Shown here: positions 37,448 to 49,412 of the stretch, piece after piece | How the letters are laid out: every line of letters starts with the position of its first letter | Numbering within the stretch: the stretch's first letter is position 1 | From: Paenibacillus etheri | GTDB lineage: Bacteria > Bacillota > Bacilli > Paenibacillales > Paenibacillaceae | Assembly: GCF_001012825.1 (NCBI RefSeq) | Contig: NZ_LCZJ02000098.1 | Location: forward strand, 62,001 to 126,000 | DNA: 64,000 nucleotides | Reading direction: 5' to 3' | Notes under the pieces: model-generated | What the model saw: the letters and a program-made list of their open reading frames with translations, nothing else | Databases searched by the model: none | What the model was told of the DNA's origin: nothing | Program-made: the position numbers and the translations under genes

Positions 37448-40603
<3,156 letters not shown>

Positions 40604-40620
40604 TGAGAGGAGGGGACAGC

Positions 40621-41403
40621 ATGCTCCACACACAGGATGTACTTAATTTAAGCGGAAAGATAGCTGTTGTTACCGGAGGTGCTTCAGGTATTGGCCTTGC
40701 TACGGCCGGACTGCTTGCAGATTTCGGAGCACATGTTGTTGTGCTGGACATCAATGTAAGGCAAGGGGAGCAGGCTGTTCATGAGATTAAAGGGCGGGGA
40801 GGGGCGGCTAGCTTCCACCGCTGCGATGTTTCCTCTTCGGAGGACTGCAAGCGTGTAGCCTCGGAGATTGAGAACATATACGGCAAAGTCGATATTCTGT
40901 TTAACAATGCGGGGATTATCCGCCGCAAGACCGTTGTCGAGCTTGAGGAAGCCGACTGGGATCTGGTGATGAATGTATCACTTAAGGGAGTCTATCTGCT
41001 CTCCAAATATATGATCCCGGTGATGGAGCGTGGAGGAGGAGGCAGCATCATTAATACCGGCTCTGGCTGGGGCCTTAAAGGCGGGGACCGAGCCGCTTCC
41101 TATTGCGCAGCCAAGGCGGGTGTGGTTAACCTCACCCGGGCTATGGCCATTGACCACGGCCCCGCGAACATTCGCGTGAACTGCGTGTCCCCAGGTGACA
41201 CGGATACGCCGCTTCTGCGCGATGAGGCCAAGCAGCTTCAACAGGACGAAGCGGCCTTCCTGGTAGCCTCTGCTGGAGGGCGTCCACTGGAGCGATTGGG
41301 TACGCCAAGTGATATCGCGAATGCGGTATTGTTCCTAGCCAGCGATCTGTCTTCCTGGGTCACTGGAAGTGTACTTGTTGTGGACGGCGGAGGCATTGCC
41401 TAA
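40621..41403 (+). CDS. SDR-family NAD(P)-dependent oxidoreductase
   Basis: A 260-residue classical short-chain dehydrogenase. The cofactor motif TGGASGIG begins near residue 18, NNAG near 95, and the catalytic S148, Y161 and K165 (SYCAAKAG) are in place; D43 after the second strand suggests NAD(H). The C-terminus WVTGSVLVVDGGG is typical. The ATG at 40621 has GAGGAGGGG upstream and is preferred over an ATG six codons earlier. It sits between lacZ and the GcvP-like pair, so it probably oxidises a sugar or a sugar-derived alcohol in that pathway. Confidence 0.92.
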   Translation: MLHTQDVLNLSGKIAVVTGGASGIGLATAGLLADFGAHVVVLDINVRQGEQAVHEIKGRGGAASFHRCDVSSSEDCKRVASEIENIYGKVDILFNNAGIIRRKTVVELEEADWDLVMNVSLKGVYLLSKYMIPVMERGGGGSIINTGSGWGLKGGDRAASYCAAKAGVVNLTRAMAIDHGPANIRVNCVSPGDTDTPLLRDEAKQLQQDEAAFLVASAGGRPLERLGTPSDIANAVLFLASDLSSWVTGSVLVVDGGGIA

Positions 41404-41459
41404 CGACTAAGAAATGATGAACATTTAAAATCAACCTTTTAAGGACGGAGGCGTTAACC

Positions 41460-42875
41460 TTGTCTGAACACAGAACTTATGCCCATCCCTATATCCCGAA
41501 TACAGCACCGGAAGTCCGGGAGGCAATGCTGAAGGAAATCGGCCTGAGCTCCATCGATCAGCTGCATGATGCGATTCCGGATAGTCTGAAGCTCAAGCGG
41601 GTGATGAGTCTTCCTCCAGCTATGAATGAATATGAGCTTCGTCGACATATCGAGGCTCTGCTTGCGAAGAACAAGCATGGCGCCGATTATATCAACTTCC
41701 TCGGAGCTGGCTGTTGGCAGCATTTCGTTCCGGCTGTATGCGATGAAATTAATCAGCGCTCGGAGTTCGTGACGGCTTATGCAGGAGAGCCTTACGAAGA
41801 TCACGGCCGATTTCAGTCCTTGTTCGAATATCAAAGTCTGATGGCCGAACTCGTCGATATGGACGTCGTTAACGTCCCTACCTTCGACTGGGCACAGGCG
41901 GCCGCCACGGCCATCCGAATGGCAGGTAGGATTACAGGCCGCAGGATTGCGCTGATCTCCAGATCCGTCGATCCGGATAAAGCCAAGATCATAACCAATT
42001 ACTGTACACCTGTAATGGAAATTAGGTACGTGGAGATTGATCCGTTGACAGGAAAGATAGATCTGGATGATCTGCAAGGCAAGCTTGAGGAAGGAACAGC
42101 GGCGTTCTACTTCGAGAATCCGGGTTACCTCGGCGTTATTGAGGATCAAGGCGCTGAAATATCTGAGCTTGTCCACGCGGTGAACGCTATCTCTATTGTC
42201 GGCGTTGATCCGATCTCCCTTGGCGTACTGGAACCTCCAAGCCGTTACGGTGCTGATATTGTCTGTGGGGATTTACAACCACTTGGCATGCACATGAACT
42301 ATGGTGGGGGTCAAGCCGGATTCATCGCCACCCGGGATGAAGAAACTTATGTGATGGAATATCCGTCCCGCCTGTTCGGTATTGTTCCTACTGAGGTGGA
42401 AGGCGAGTATGGCTTCGGCGATGTGGCCTATGAGCGTACGTCCTTTGCTCTCCGGGAGAAGGGGAAGGAGTCGGTGGGAACACAGACAGCACTGTGGGGA
42501 ATTACCGCCGGAGTCTATCTATCCTTGCTTGGACCAGCGGGTATGCAGGAAGTCGGGGAGACCATTATGCAGAAATCCCAATACGCGGCGAATAAGCTGT
42601 GTGCCATTCCCGGGGTTTCATTGCGATTCAAAGATACAGTCTTCTTCAAAGAATTTGTCTTAGATTTCAATGAGACCGAATTGTCTGTTGCTGAGATTAA
42701 CAAGCGTCTTTTGGAAGTAGGGATTTTCGGAGGAAAAGATCTGTCCTCCGCTTATCCCCAGTGGGGACAATGTGCCCTTTATTGCGTAACTGAAATTCAT
42801 CTGCAGACAGATCTGAACCGGCTTGCGTCAGCTGTCGATAGCATTGTCTGCAAGAATCAAAAGACAGAAGAGTAG
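41460..42875 (+). CDS. divergent GcvPA-like PLP-fold protein
   Basis: A 471-residue protein of the glycine decarboxylase P-protein N-terminal family. The family outline is clear: YIPNTAPEVREAMLKEIG, then INFLGAGCWQHFVPAV, RSEFVTAYA, FEYQSLMAELVDMDV and a GGGQAGFIATRDE segment. Several otherwise strongly conserved positions differ, however: the usual TPYQPEISQGTLQ reads AGEPYEDHGRFQ, and SMYDGATA reads PTFDWAQAAATA. No GcvT, GcvH or glycine riboswitch is near. It may therefore be a paralog with a changed substrate. TTG start with GGACGGAGG upstream; 10 bases before the PB-like gene. Automatic annotation would probably call it gcvPA. Confidence 0.8.
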   Translation: MSEHRTYAHPYIPNTAPEVREAMLKEIGLSSIDQLHDAIPDSLKLKRVMSLPPAMNEYELRRHIEALLAKNKHGADYINFLGAGCWQHFVPAVCDEINQRSEFVTAYAGEPYEDHGRFQSLFEYQSLMAELVDMDVVNVPTFDWAQAAATAIRMAGRITGRRIALISRSVDPDKAKIITNYCTPVMEIRYVEIDPLTGKIDLDDLQGKLEEGTAAFYFENPGYLGVIEDQGAEISELVHAVNAISIVGVDPISLGVLEPPSRYGADIVCGDLQPLGMHMNYGGGQAGFIATRDEETYVMEYPSRLFGIVPTEVEGEYGFGDVAYERTSFALREKGKESVGTQTALWGITAGVYLSLLGPAGMQEVGETIMQKSQYAANKLCAIPGVSLRFKDTVFFKEFVLDFNETELSVAEINKRLLEVGIFGGKDLSSAYPQWGQCALYCVTEIHLQTDLNRLASAVDSIVCKNQKTEE

Positions 42876-42885
42876 GAGGAAAGCC

Positions 42886-44445
42886 ATGAAACGGATTCGT
42901 AGAGACCACAAGGTGCGCCGCTTTCACCAGGCCAAATGGGATGAACCGGTGATCTTCGAGCTTCACCGGCCGGGTGAGCGCGGAGTAATCCCGCCAGGCA
43001 CCGAGGCTGGGATTGCCGAGGCTGTAGGCGAAGGCTCAGCCCGAATTCCATCAGCCATGCGGCGAAAAGAAGCGCCGGCGCTGCCCGAGATCGGTCAGGC
43101 CAAAGTTCTTAGGCATTATTTAAGACTCTCCCAAGAGACTTTGGGTTCGGATCTTAACGTTGAGATCGGACAGGGTACATGTACGATGAAGTATATTCCC
43201 CGTATCAATGAAATGCTTATACGTAGCCCAAATCTGATGGAACTGCATCCACTGCAGGATGCCGGATCCGTTCAGGGAATCCTGGAAATCTACTATAAGC
43301 TGGACCAGGCGATGCGTGAAATATCAGGGATGGATGCCTTCACGTTCCAGCCGAGCAGTGGCACGCAGGCCTTGCTGGCCATGGCTTCCATAGTCCGCGC
43401 ATATCACGATTCACGCGGTGAGGGAGACCAGCGTGACGAGATCATTACGACCATCTTCTCACATCCGTCCCAAGCAGCGACCGCAGCGGTTAAGGGATAT
43501 AAGATCATTACACTGCATCCTGACGAAGACGGATTCCCTGATCTGGAGAAGCTGAAGAATGCCATTTCCGAACGCACGGCTGGTTTCGTCGTGGCAAATC
43601 CGGAAGATACAGGCATATACAACCATCGTATCCGCGAGTTCACGGACGTGGTTCATGAAGCAGGAGGAATCTGCTTCTACGATCAGGCGAACGCGAATGG
43701 ACTGCTCGGTATCACCCGGGCTAAGGAAGCCGGGTTTGACATGTGTTTCTTCAACCTGCATAAGACCTTTGCCGCACCTCACATGTGCGGAGGGCCGGCT
43801 ACAGGCGCTCTTGGGGTAACCGATTCCCTTAAGCGTTTCCTGCCCGGTCCGCTTGTTGACTGGGACGGTAGTCGTTATGTCCTTGTAGAGCAAAGCGGTG
43901 ATAGCATCGGCAAAGTCCGCAGCTTTCACGGCGTGGCCCAGACTGTACTTCGTTCCTACGCTTGGATTATGAGCCTGGGGCCAGACGGTCTTAAGAATGT
44001 GGCCCAAATCGCTGTACTGAATAATAACTACCTTTATCACAAAATTCTGCAAATCCGCGGAGCCAGCGCTCCTTACATCAAAGGTCGACGTCTTGAACAG
44101 GTAAGATACAGCTGGAAGCAGCTTACGGATGAGACTGGGGTAACGACAGAAGACATCACCCGCCGGATGTGTGATTTCGGCCTGCATTACTGGACATCCC
44201 ATCATCCGTACATCGTTCCGCAGCCGTTCACCCTGGAACCGACTGAATCTTATTCGAAGGAAGATCTTGACGAATATATCGAGGCGCTGACCCATATTTC
44301 GAATGAAGCTTACACGCAGCCGCATATCGTCAAATTAGCTCCGCACAACAGCACCGTTCACCGGAATGTGGAATCTTCTCTTGATGATCCTGCAAAATGG
44401 TGTATCACTTGGCGGGCTTACTTAAAGAAGACGCAGCCGGAATAG
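42886..44445 (+). CDS. divergent GcvPB-like PLP-dependent protein
   Basis: A 519-residue partner of the preceding gene, from the C-terminal half family of the glycine decarboxylase P-protein. The PLP-binding lysine is present in CFFNLHKTFAAPH, as are QPSSGTQALLAM, YDQANANGLLG and the FTLEPTESYSKEDLDEYI ending. The glycine-rich loop after the lysine, normally GGGGPGSGPVGV, reads MCGGPATGALGV, and the MHEFVLS segment seen in true GcvPB is replaced by unrelated sequence (RRLEQVRYSW). This argues for a different substrate or partner. The ATG at 42886 has AGGAGGAAAG upstream and is preferred over an upstream in-frame start inside the previous gene. A hairpin follows. Confidence 0.8.
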   Translation: MKRIRRDHKVRRFHQAKWDEPVIFELHRPGERGVIPPGTEAGIAEAVGEGSARIPSAMRRKEAPALPEIGQAKVLRHYLRLSQETLGSDLNVEIGQGTCTMKYIPRINEMLIRSPNLMELHPLQDAGSVQGILEIYYKLDQAMREISGMDAFTFQPSSGTQALLAMASIVRAYHDSRGEGDQRDEIITTIFSHPSQAATAAVKGYKIITLHPDEDGFPDLEKLKNAISERTAGFVVANPEDTGIYNHRIREFTDVVHEAGGICFYDQANANGLLGITRAKEAGFDMCFFNLHKTFAAPHMCGGPATGALGVTDSLKRFLPGPLVDWDGSRYVLVEQSGDSIGKVRSFHGVAQTVLRSYAWIMSLGPDGLKNVAQIAVLNNNYLYHKILQIRGASAPYIKGRRLEQVRYSWKQLTDETGVTTEDITRRMCDFGLHYWTSHHPYIVPQPFTLEPTESYSKEDLDEYIEALTHISNEAYTQPHIVKLAPHNSTVHRNVESSLDDPAKWCITWRAYLKKTQPE

Positions 44446-44483
44446 GGCTTGATCCCTACTATTAAAATTCACATTTGAAAGTA

Positions 44484-44510
44484 GAGGGGCTCCGTTTGGA
44501 GCCCTTCCTA
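44484..44510 (+). terminator. hairpin after the GcvPB-like gene
   Basis: GAGGGGCTCC-GTTT-GGAGCCCTTC with a weak T-rich tail (CTATTTG). It may only partly stop transcription, so the MFS gene could still be reached. Confidence 0.6.
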
Positions 44511-44538
44511 TTTGACTGTTTCACCAAGGAAAGGGGTT

Positions 44539-45780
44539 ATGGGTATGTCTGGGTATATGAGGAACTTGCTGCGCCTGTCCGTCGGCGTACGCCGGTTTCT
44601 TATGACCGAAGCCATGTATGGCATCGGCATCGGTATGTATTCGCTAGTTCTTAATTTGCATTTGCTGTCCAAAGGAATGAAGGAGGATGAAATCGGGCTG
44701 CTCATGTCCATAGGTATACTGATCATGGGGGCATTGGCTATTCCTGTATCCATATCTGCGAACCGTATAGGCCGTAAAAAGCTGCTGGTATCCGGCATCA
44801 TGTTTATAGCGGCAGGAAGTGCACTTTATGCGATTGGCAATCATTCCGGCATATTCTATTTGGCTCAAACTTTGGTCTCGATTGGCCTTACTCTTGTGGA
44901 GACGACGGAGGTGCAGTTGCTATTCCACTATTGTGCCTCTCGTAAGGAAGAAGCAAGTGCTTTCTCCCTGATGTTTGCCGTGTTTACGGCATTTACCGGG
45001 GCAGGAACCCTGGCTGCCGGATACTTGCCGAATTCGGCTGATAGCGGGGATGGATATGGGCTTACGCTGCTGCTTGCTGCACTGGTTTTCGTTGTTCACA
45101 GTATGATTAGAGGACTCTGGCTTCCCTCTGAGGGGGGGGGAAGAGAAACGGTTAGAACCTCTGAAGTTCTGGAAGTGAATCGTGAAGTCTCTAGCCTGAG
45201 GAATAAGCTGCCTTCCGGCACACTCTGGTTGTTCTCGGTATTCATGGCGCTGCTCGGAGGAGCGATAGCCATCACGGGGTCATTTCTTAATGTAATTGTG
45301 AAGTACAGACTGAACTGGATGGATGATAAAGTGTCCGTTCTGCTGGCGGTAAGCGGAGTTGTTTTGTTTGCAGCTTCTTTAATGACGCCTTACGTATTAG
45401 AACGTTTCGGTCACCATGTGGCCATCGTATCTGTCTTTTTGGTTAATATACTCGTGTTCGCCTCTTTATCCTGGGCCATGCCGGTTTGGATGTTCACAAT
45501 CATGTTTCTGGTTCGTGGGGGAGGGCTTACGATGCTGTCCAATCTGCTGGACAGCCAGTTGATGTCTGCCTTTAAGGAGCAGGAGAGGAATCTCTACGCA
45601 GGAATGAGATCCGTATTTCGGAGCCTCGGATCATCCGGTGCTGCTTTGCTTACAGGATGGATTTTGATCGGACAGGATTACGAGTTGCCCTTCTTTCTGA
45701 CATCAGCAGTATTGCTTCTCTGTCTGTTTTATTACATTTGGTTCATACGCCCAATTCTAGATAAAAGGCTGAAAGAATAA
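44539..45780 (+). CDS. MFS transporter with a G9 tract
   Basis: A 413-residue, 12-helix major facilitator transporter. The motif between helices 2 and 3 reads SANRIGRKKLLV, close to the MFS signature. AAGGAAAGGGG precedes the ATG at 44539. The gene follows the GcvP-like pair by about 95 bases and may export or import a product of that pathway. A run of nine G lies at 45132-45140 in the loop between the two halves (residues about 200), where a one-base slip would truncate the protein to its first six helices. Substrate unknown. Confidence 0.85.
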   Translation: MGMSGYMRNLLRLSVGVRRFLMTEAMYGIGIGMYSLVLNLHLLSKGMKEDEIGLLMSIGILIMGALAIPVSISANRIGRKKLLVSGIMFIAAGSALYAIGNHSGIFYLAQTLVSIGLTLVETTEVQLLFHYCASRKEEASAFSLMFAVFTAFTGAGTLAAGYLPNSADSGDGYGLTLLLAALVFVVHSMIRGLWLPSEGGGRETVRTSEVLEVNREVSSLRNKLPSGTLWLFSVFMALLGGAIAITGSFLNVIVKYRLNWMDDKVSVLLAVSGVVLFAASLMTPYVLERFGHHVAIVSVFLVNILVFASLSWAMPVWMFTIMFLVRGGGLTMLSNLLDSQLMSAFKEQERNLYAGMRSVFRSLGSSGAALLTGWILIGQDYELPFFLTSAVLLLCLFYYIWFIRPILDKRLKE

Positions 45781-45854
45781 GAATGAATCACTCAGTACAA
45801 AGTTCATAAGAACAATTATGACATAAAGATTGTTTATTTGGCATTCATTCCATC

Positions 45855-45905
45855 GAATCCCCTATGCAAGTCATCCCGGTATGGCTTCCATAGGGGATTC
45901 TTCGT
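45855..45905 (+). terminator. intrinsic terminator
   Basis: GAATCCCCTATG pairs perfectly with CATAGGGGATTC at 45889-45900, followed by TTCGT. It closes the sugar locus. Confidence 0.75.
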
Positions 45906-45916
45906 ATGAAATTTAA

Positions 45917-45967
45917 GGTTGCAACGTACCGCAACCATTTGAATAAAAAAGTTATGCAAGTTATACT
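45917..45967 (+). promoter_or_regulatory. promoter and inverted repeat of yojF-bshB2
   Basis: TTGAAT at 45939-45944, a 17-base spacer and TATACT at 45962-45967 form a good sigma-A promoter. GGTTGC-8-GCAACC (45917-45936) lies two bases upstream of the -35 and is a candidate operator. Confidence 0.7.
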
Positions 45968-46001
45968 TTGATGAGAAAAACGGACCCGCTTATCCTTTAA
46001 C

Positions 46002-46036
46002 AGATCCGTCCTTTATAAGGTACGGATCTTATTTTT
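46002..46036 (+). terminator. leader hairpin (possible attenuator) before yojF
   Basis: AGATCCGT-CCTT-TAT-AAGG-T-ACGGATCT followed by TATTTTT, inside the transcribed leader about 40 bases before the yojF start. An upstream ACGGAC at 45980 could pair with GATCCGT instead, so alternative structures are possible. Confidence 0.6.
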
Positions 46037-46073
46037 CGTAGGCATAAATTCATTCAGATATGGAGGCGTAACC

Positions 46074-46418
46074 TTGCAGCTAATCAATCAATCCGAAATA
46101 CAAGAGAGGATCGACCTGCTTAAAGATCAGGATCTATATATCCATCTTGAGATGACAACGGGAGCATACGCTGCCCATTTCGATAGTACAAAGCATCCGG
46201 CTGCTACTTTCATTACCAATGCTGTGATCCGATATTCCCATGGTTCAATTTCCGGAAATGGACCTTATCGGGTCGGCTTAAAAATGTTACAGGGCTGGGT
46301 GTACTCCGAAGGACTAACTCACTATGAAGAGAGTGAGACAGAAAGACTGATTCTGGCCGGGCATGACAGCCAAGGCAAACTGGTCGTATCTTTACAATTA
46401 AGCCGGGAGCCGTTCTAA
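46074..46418 (+). CDS. yojF: YojF family protein (DUF1806)
   Basis: A 114-residue protein of the YojF/DUF1806 family, normal length. The pattern LEMTTGAYAAHFD, then SHGSISGNGPYRVGLKM, then GWVYSEGLTHYE, is as in B. subtilis YojF. Its role is not settled; it is always found next to the BshB2 deacetylase and probably assists it. TTG start with GGAGGCG upstream. The stop codon shares a base with the bshB2 start (TAATG). Confidence 0.88.
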   Translation: MQLINQSEIQERIDLLKDQDLYIHLEMTTGAYAAHFDSTKHPAATFITNAVIRYSHGSISGNGPYRVGLKMLQGWVYSEGLTHYEESETERLILAGHDSQGKLVVSLQLSREPF

Positions 46419-47095
46419 TGGTAGAGGAGATGAAGAGTTCAGTGGAAAGTCATATTCTAGTTATATTACCGCATCCGGATGATGAGGCTTTCGGTATTTC
46501 TGGAACGCTTGCCAAGCATGTGCAAAACGGCACCCAAGTTACCTACGCTTGTCTGACACTTGGAGAAATGGGACGGAATATGGGCGTTCCTCCATTCGCG
46601 AATCGGGTAACCCTCCCAGAGATACGCAAAAAGGAGCTGGAAGAATCCTGCCGAGCGATTGGAATACAGGATTTGAGAATGCTTGGTTTCCACGATAAGA
46701 CGATTGAATTTGAGGATCAAGATCTGCTTGATGGCCATATTAATGCGCTTCTGAAGGAGCTTAACCCCTCAGTGATCATTACGTTCTATCCGGGGTACAG
46801 TGTTCATCCCGATCATGATGCCACCGGAGCTGCAGTGATTCGAACCGTTGGAAGAATGCCTAAGGCAGAGAGACCTCCTGTTCACTGTATAGCTTTTGCC
46901 AATAATATTGAAGAGATTGGGAAGCCTAAGGTTCTCAATGATGTGAGAGATTTCCTGAAGCAAAAGATGGCGTCCATTCAGGCGCATAAATCTCAGTTCC
47001 AAGCTGCTGAGCTGTTAGGTAGCAAACCGCTCGAGGATAAAGAAATCCAAGATCGTTTTGGAACAGAACATTTCTGGATCTATCCATTTGAATGA
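46418..47095 (+). CDS. bshB2: bacillithiol biosynthesis deacetylase BshB2
   Basis: A 225-residue zinc deacetylase of the PIG-L/LmbE family. The metal site motif PHPDDEAFG lies near residue 16, and HPDHDATG, with the last metal histidine, near residue 128. With YojF directly before it, this is the BshB2 form, which removes the acetyl group from N-acetylglucosaminyl-malate in bacillithiol synthesis; the other bsh genes are not in the window. The pair is followed by a strong terminator. Confidence 0.93.
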   Translation: MVEEMKSSVESHILVILPHPDDEAFGISGTLAKHVQNGTQVTYACLTLGEMGRNMGVPPFANRVTLPEIRKKELEESCRAIGIQDLRMLGFHDKTIEFEDQDLLDGHINALLKELNPSVIITFYPGYSVHPDHDATGAAVIRTVGRMPKAERPPVHCIAFANNIEEIGKPKVLNDVRDFLKQKMASIQAHKSQFQAAELLGSKPLEDKEIQDRFGTEHFWIYPFE

Positions 47096-47100
47096 TACTA

Positions 47101-47130
47101 AGTCCGAGCTAATACGCTCGGACTTTTTCT
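47101..47130 (+). terminator. intrinsic terminator
   Basis: Perfect AGTCCGAGC-TAATAC-GCTCGGACT hairpin followed by TTTTCTTT. Confidence 0.95.
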
Positions 47131-47254
47131 TTGTGGTACATTGCTTTATTTTCTTATATGAGGCATGAATATCTGTGTCTTTTTTCAAATATATGGTAAG
47201 GTTTAGGGGGTTGATCAACCAAACCGGTTTCGTCAGGCCAGGAGGTGTATTCGC

Positions 47255-47848
47255 TTGAAAAAATCATACTTCATTCTTTGTGGAATAATCATTCTTTCGC
47301 TGTTATTTACTGCATGTAGCAAGGATAGACCTAAGTATGCTGAGCTTTTCACACATGTGGAAGAGCATCGGGCTGTGTTCATGCAGCCGCGTGAAGAAGG
47401 GCTTGCTGCTTTGCAAATTGCGGATGCTGTGGGTGAATACGATACAACCTTGGGTACAATCATGCAGGATGATGTCTTAACCGTTAATCAAATGGAGTTC
47501 ATACAGCAGATAGTGGTAGATGTTAAGACCAATAAAATCATAGGTTACCGGGTAGGAACAGTTTTCCCCAGATCGGAAAGCGGCTATCAAGATGTAAGAG
47601 AGCTGGTACGTGCTTTTTTGGACCAATATAAACCTGCGGAAGAAGAAGAGGCTGGCAAAGTCGAAGAATCGATCCTAACGATTGACAGGATGGCTCTTCC
47701 GCTAAAGCCATTAACAGGCTCTATCGAAGAATCATGGTCATACGGCAAGGGCGAGGATAAATTGTATATAACCTACAGGATGTCGAACAGTTTTCAAAGT
47801 GATGATGAATTGCCGTTGAACCTATATTTCAGCTATGAGGGGAAGTAA
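47255..47848 (+). CDS. hypothetical lipoprotein
   Basis: A 197-residue lipoprotein. The signal peptide ends in the lipobox LFTAC, then a charged mature part with an LxVNQMEFIQQ segment and a C-terminal beta-rich YITYRMSN region. I do not recognise the family. TTG start with GGAGGTG upstream. It is expected on the outer face of the cytoplasmic membrane. It lies between bshB2 and a mannosyltransferase, with no clear functional link. Confidence 0.65.
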   Translation: MKKSYFILCGIIILSLLFTACSKDRPKYAELFTHVEEHRAVFMQPREEGLAALQIADAVGEYDTTLGTIMQDDVLTVNQMEFIQQIVVDVKTNKIIGYRVGTVFPRSESGYQDVRELVRAFLDQYKPAEEEEAGKVEESILTIDRMALPLKPLTGSIEESWSYGKGEDKLYITYRMSNSFQSDDELPLNLYFSYEGK

Positions 47849-47967
47849 GGAACGAAGAGACAAGATGTGATTTACAAAAAAATACACAAAGATTATGATA
47901 TTTCTACACGTGATTATATCCTTTTTTTTCCTGTACTCTTGTTTGGACTAAATAATTGGAGGATCAA

Positions 47968-49341
47968 ATGAAAAAGCACGACAAAATCATTTCCTTCATC
48001 TTCATACTTTTTATGATGGTGACGGCTACTTACTGGGCAATTAAGACTGATACTTGGACCGTGATGGGCACCCTTGCATCCGTGATCTGTTTCGTACTTT
48101 TTGTATTATTGGGGCTTCGCACGATCCCTGTTTTGACAGCATTTGTGCTGGCGAATCCGGCCCTTGAAGTGACTCGGGAAAGTAAAGAGCGGGATAGAAG
48201 GCAGGCCTGGCTACGTATTATCGGCTGGATATTGGCGAGTCGTATCTTGCTTATGCTCATCGGTTATGGATTTTTGATTATACAGAATGGTTATTCAGGG
48301 GGGATGTTTAGCAAAATAGCCGACACCTGGCATATATTCGGGATCGACGCTTCACATTATTTGGGTATTGCTGAGAACTGGTATCAGACGGAGGGAGATC
48401 CGAGGTACCATATTGTGTTTTTTCCTTTTTTTCCAAATCTAATCAAAGTAGTTCAGGTATTCGTAGGGAACTATCTTGTTGCTGGATTCATCGTTTCAAA
48501 TATCTCTTCCATTGTCGCCGCTTTGGTCGCTTATGAACTTGCTGCACTAGACATGCATCGAAAGAATGCCATGCGAGTCGTGAAGTATATTTTCATATTC
48601 CCGGCTGCGTTCTTTTTCTTCATTCCAATGACTGAAGCGCTATTTTTGGCTTTATCTTTGATGTGTTTATATTTTGTGCGAAAAAAAGAATGGCTTATCG
48701 GATGCTTATGCGGTGCACTTGCAGCGTATACACGTTCTCCGGGGGTGCTTCTGATTGTACCGGTTGCGATTGAATTTGGACGGGATCTGATAGGTAACTA
48801 TAAATTATTAAACAAAAAAATGTTTATACATAGAATCACTACCGCCGTCGGCTGCCTCGCTATTATATCAGTAGGTTTACTGGCTTATCTGTATATCAAT
48901 TACTACGTGACGGGAAATGCGTTTCAGTTCAGTATTTACCAGAGGGAGCATTGGTCTCAGCGGTTTTATCTCTTTTTTGATACCGTAAGATATCAGATGG
49001 AATACGCTGTGGGCACATTTAAGAGCGGAGATCATCGTTCTTTCCTTGGGATGTGGCTGCCCAATTTAGTCGCTATATTCTCAGCACTAATTATCATGTT
49101 CATGGGTGCGAAAAAGATACGACCTTCATACACCGCCTATTTCATCGTGTATTTTGCGTTCGTAGTGGGAGCTACCTGGCTGCTGTCAGCCCCGCGGTAT
49201 TTGCTTGTTGCTTTTCCACTAGCTTTTGCTGCTGTCGCGCTCACGGAAGAGAAATCAAAGGATGCTATCCTTACTGTAGTTTCTGTTGCGGGGAGTCTTT
49301 TGTATTTAGCGATGTTTGTGGCAGGATATCCAGTGTATTGA
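47968..49341 (+). CDS. PIG-V-like mannosyltransferase, polytopic membrane protein
   Basis: A 457-residue membrane protein with about eleven helices. The motif DASHYLGIAENWY in the first large outer loop, followed by HIVFFPFFPNLIKV, matches the GT-C type PIG-V/mannosyltransferase family of Firmicutes, where the acidic residue of the first loop is catalytic. Such enzymes transfer a sugar from a polyprenyl-phosphate donor to lipids or cell-wall glycans. The ATG at 47968 has TTGGAGGA upstream. A terminator follows. Acceptor unknown. Confidence 0.78.
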   Translation: MKKHDKIISFIFILFMMVTATYWAIKTDTWTVMGTLASVICFVLFVLLGLRTIPVLTAFVLANPALEVTRESKERDRRQAWLRIIGWILASRILLMLIGYGFLIIQNGYSGGMFSKIADTWHIFGIDASHYLGIAENWYQTEGDPRYHIVFFPFFPNLIKVVQVFVGNYLVAGFIVSNISSIVAALVAYELAALDMHRKNAMRVVKYIFIFPAAFFFFIPMTEALFLALSLMCLYFVRKKEWLIGCLCGALAAYTRSPGVLLIVPVAIEFGRDLIGNYKLLNKKMFIHRITTAVGCLAIISVGLLAYLYINYYVTGNAFQFSIYQREHWSQRFYLFFDTVRYQMEYAVGTFKSGDHRSFLGMWLPNLVAIFSALIIMFMGAKKIRPSYTAYFIVYFAFVVGATWLLSAPRYLLVAFPLAFAAVALTEEKSKDAILTVVSVAGSLLYLAMFVAGYPVY

Positions 49342-49362
49342 TGAATCATGTTAAAATAGGAG

Positions 49363-49388
49363 GAACGCTTAAACGCGTTCTTCTTTTT
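49363..49388 (+). terminator. intrinsic terminator
   Basis: GAACGC-TTAAAC-GCGTTC followed by TTCTTTTTG, 21 bases after the mannosyltransferase stop codon. Confidence 0.8.
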
Positions 49389-49412
49389 GTTGCGAATAAC
49401 CTTATAGAAACG

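Noticed and set aside
41404-41459. glycine riboswitch expected before gcv genes
   Set aside because: The gap is only 56 bases and has none of the conserved riboswitch elements.
41454-42176. 240-codon open frame on the minus strand
   Set aside because: Opposite the GcvPA-like gene, in a GC-rich coding context; a shadow.
43459-44325. 288-codon open frame on the minus strand
   Set aside because: It lies opposite the GcvPB-like gene, has no ribosome binding site and reads as low-similarity composition; a shadow of the real gene.
45974-46073. T-box riboswitch in the yojF leader
   Set aside because: Far too short and without the T-box sequence; only a terminator-like hairpin is supported.
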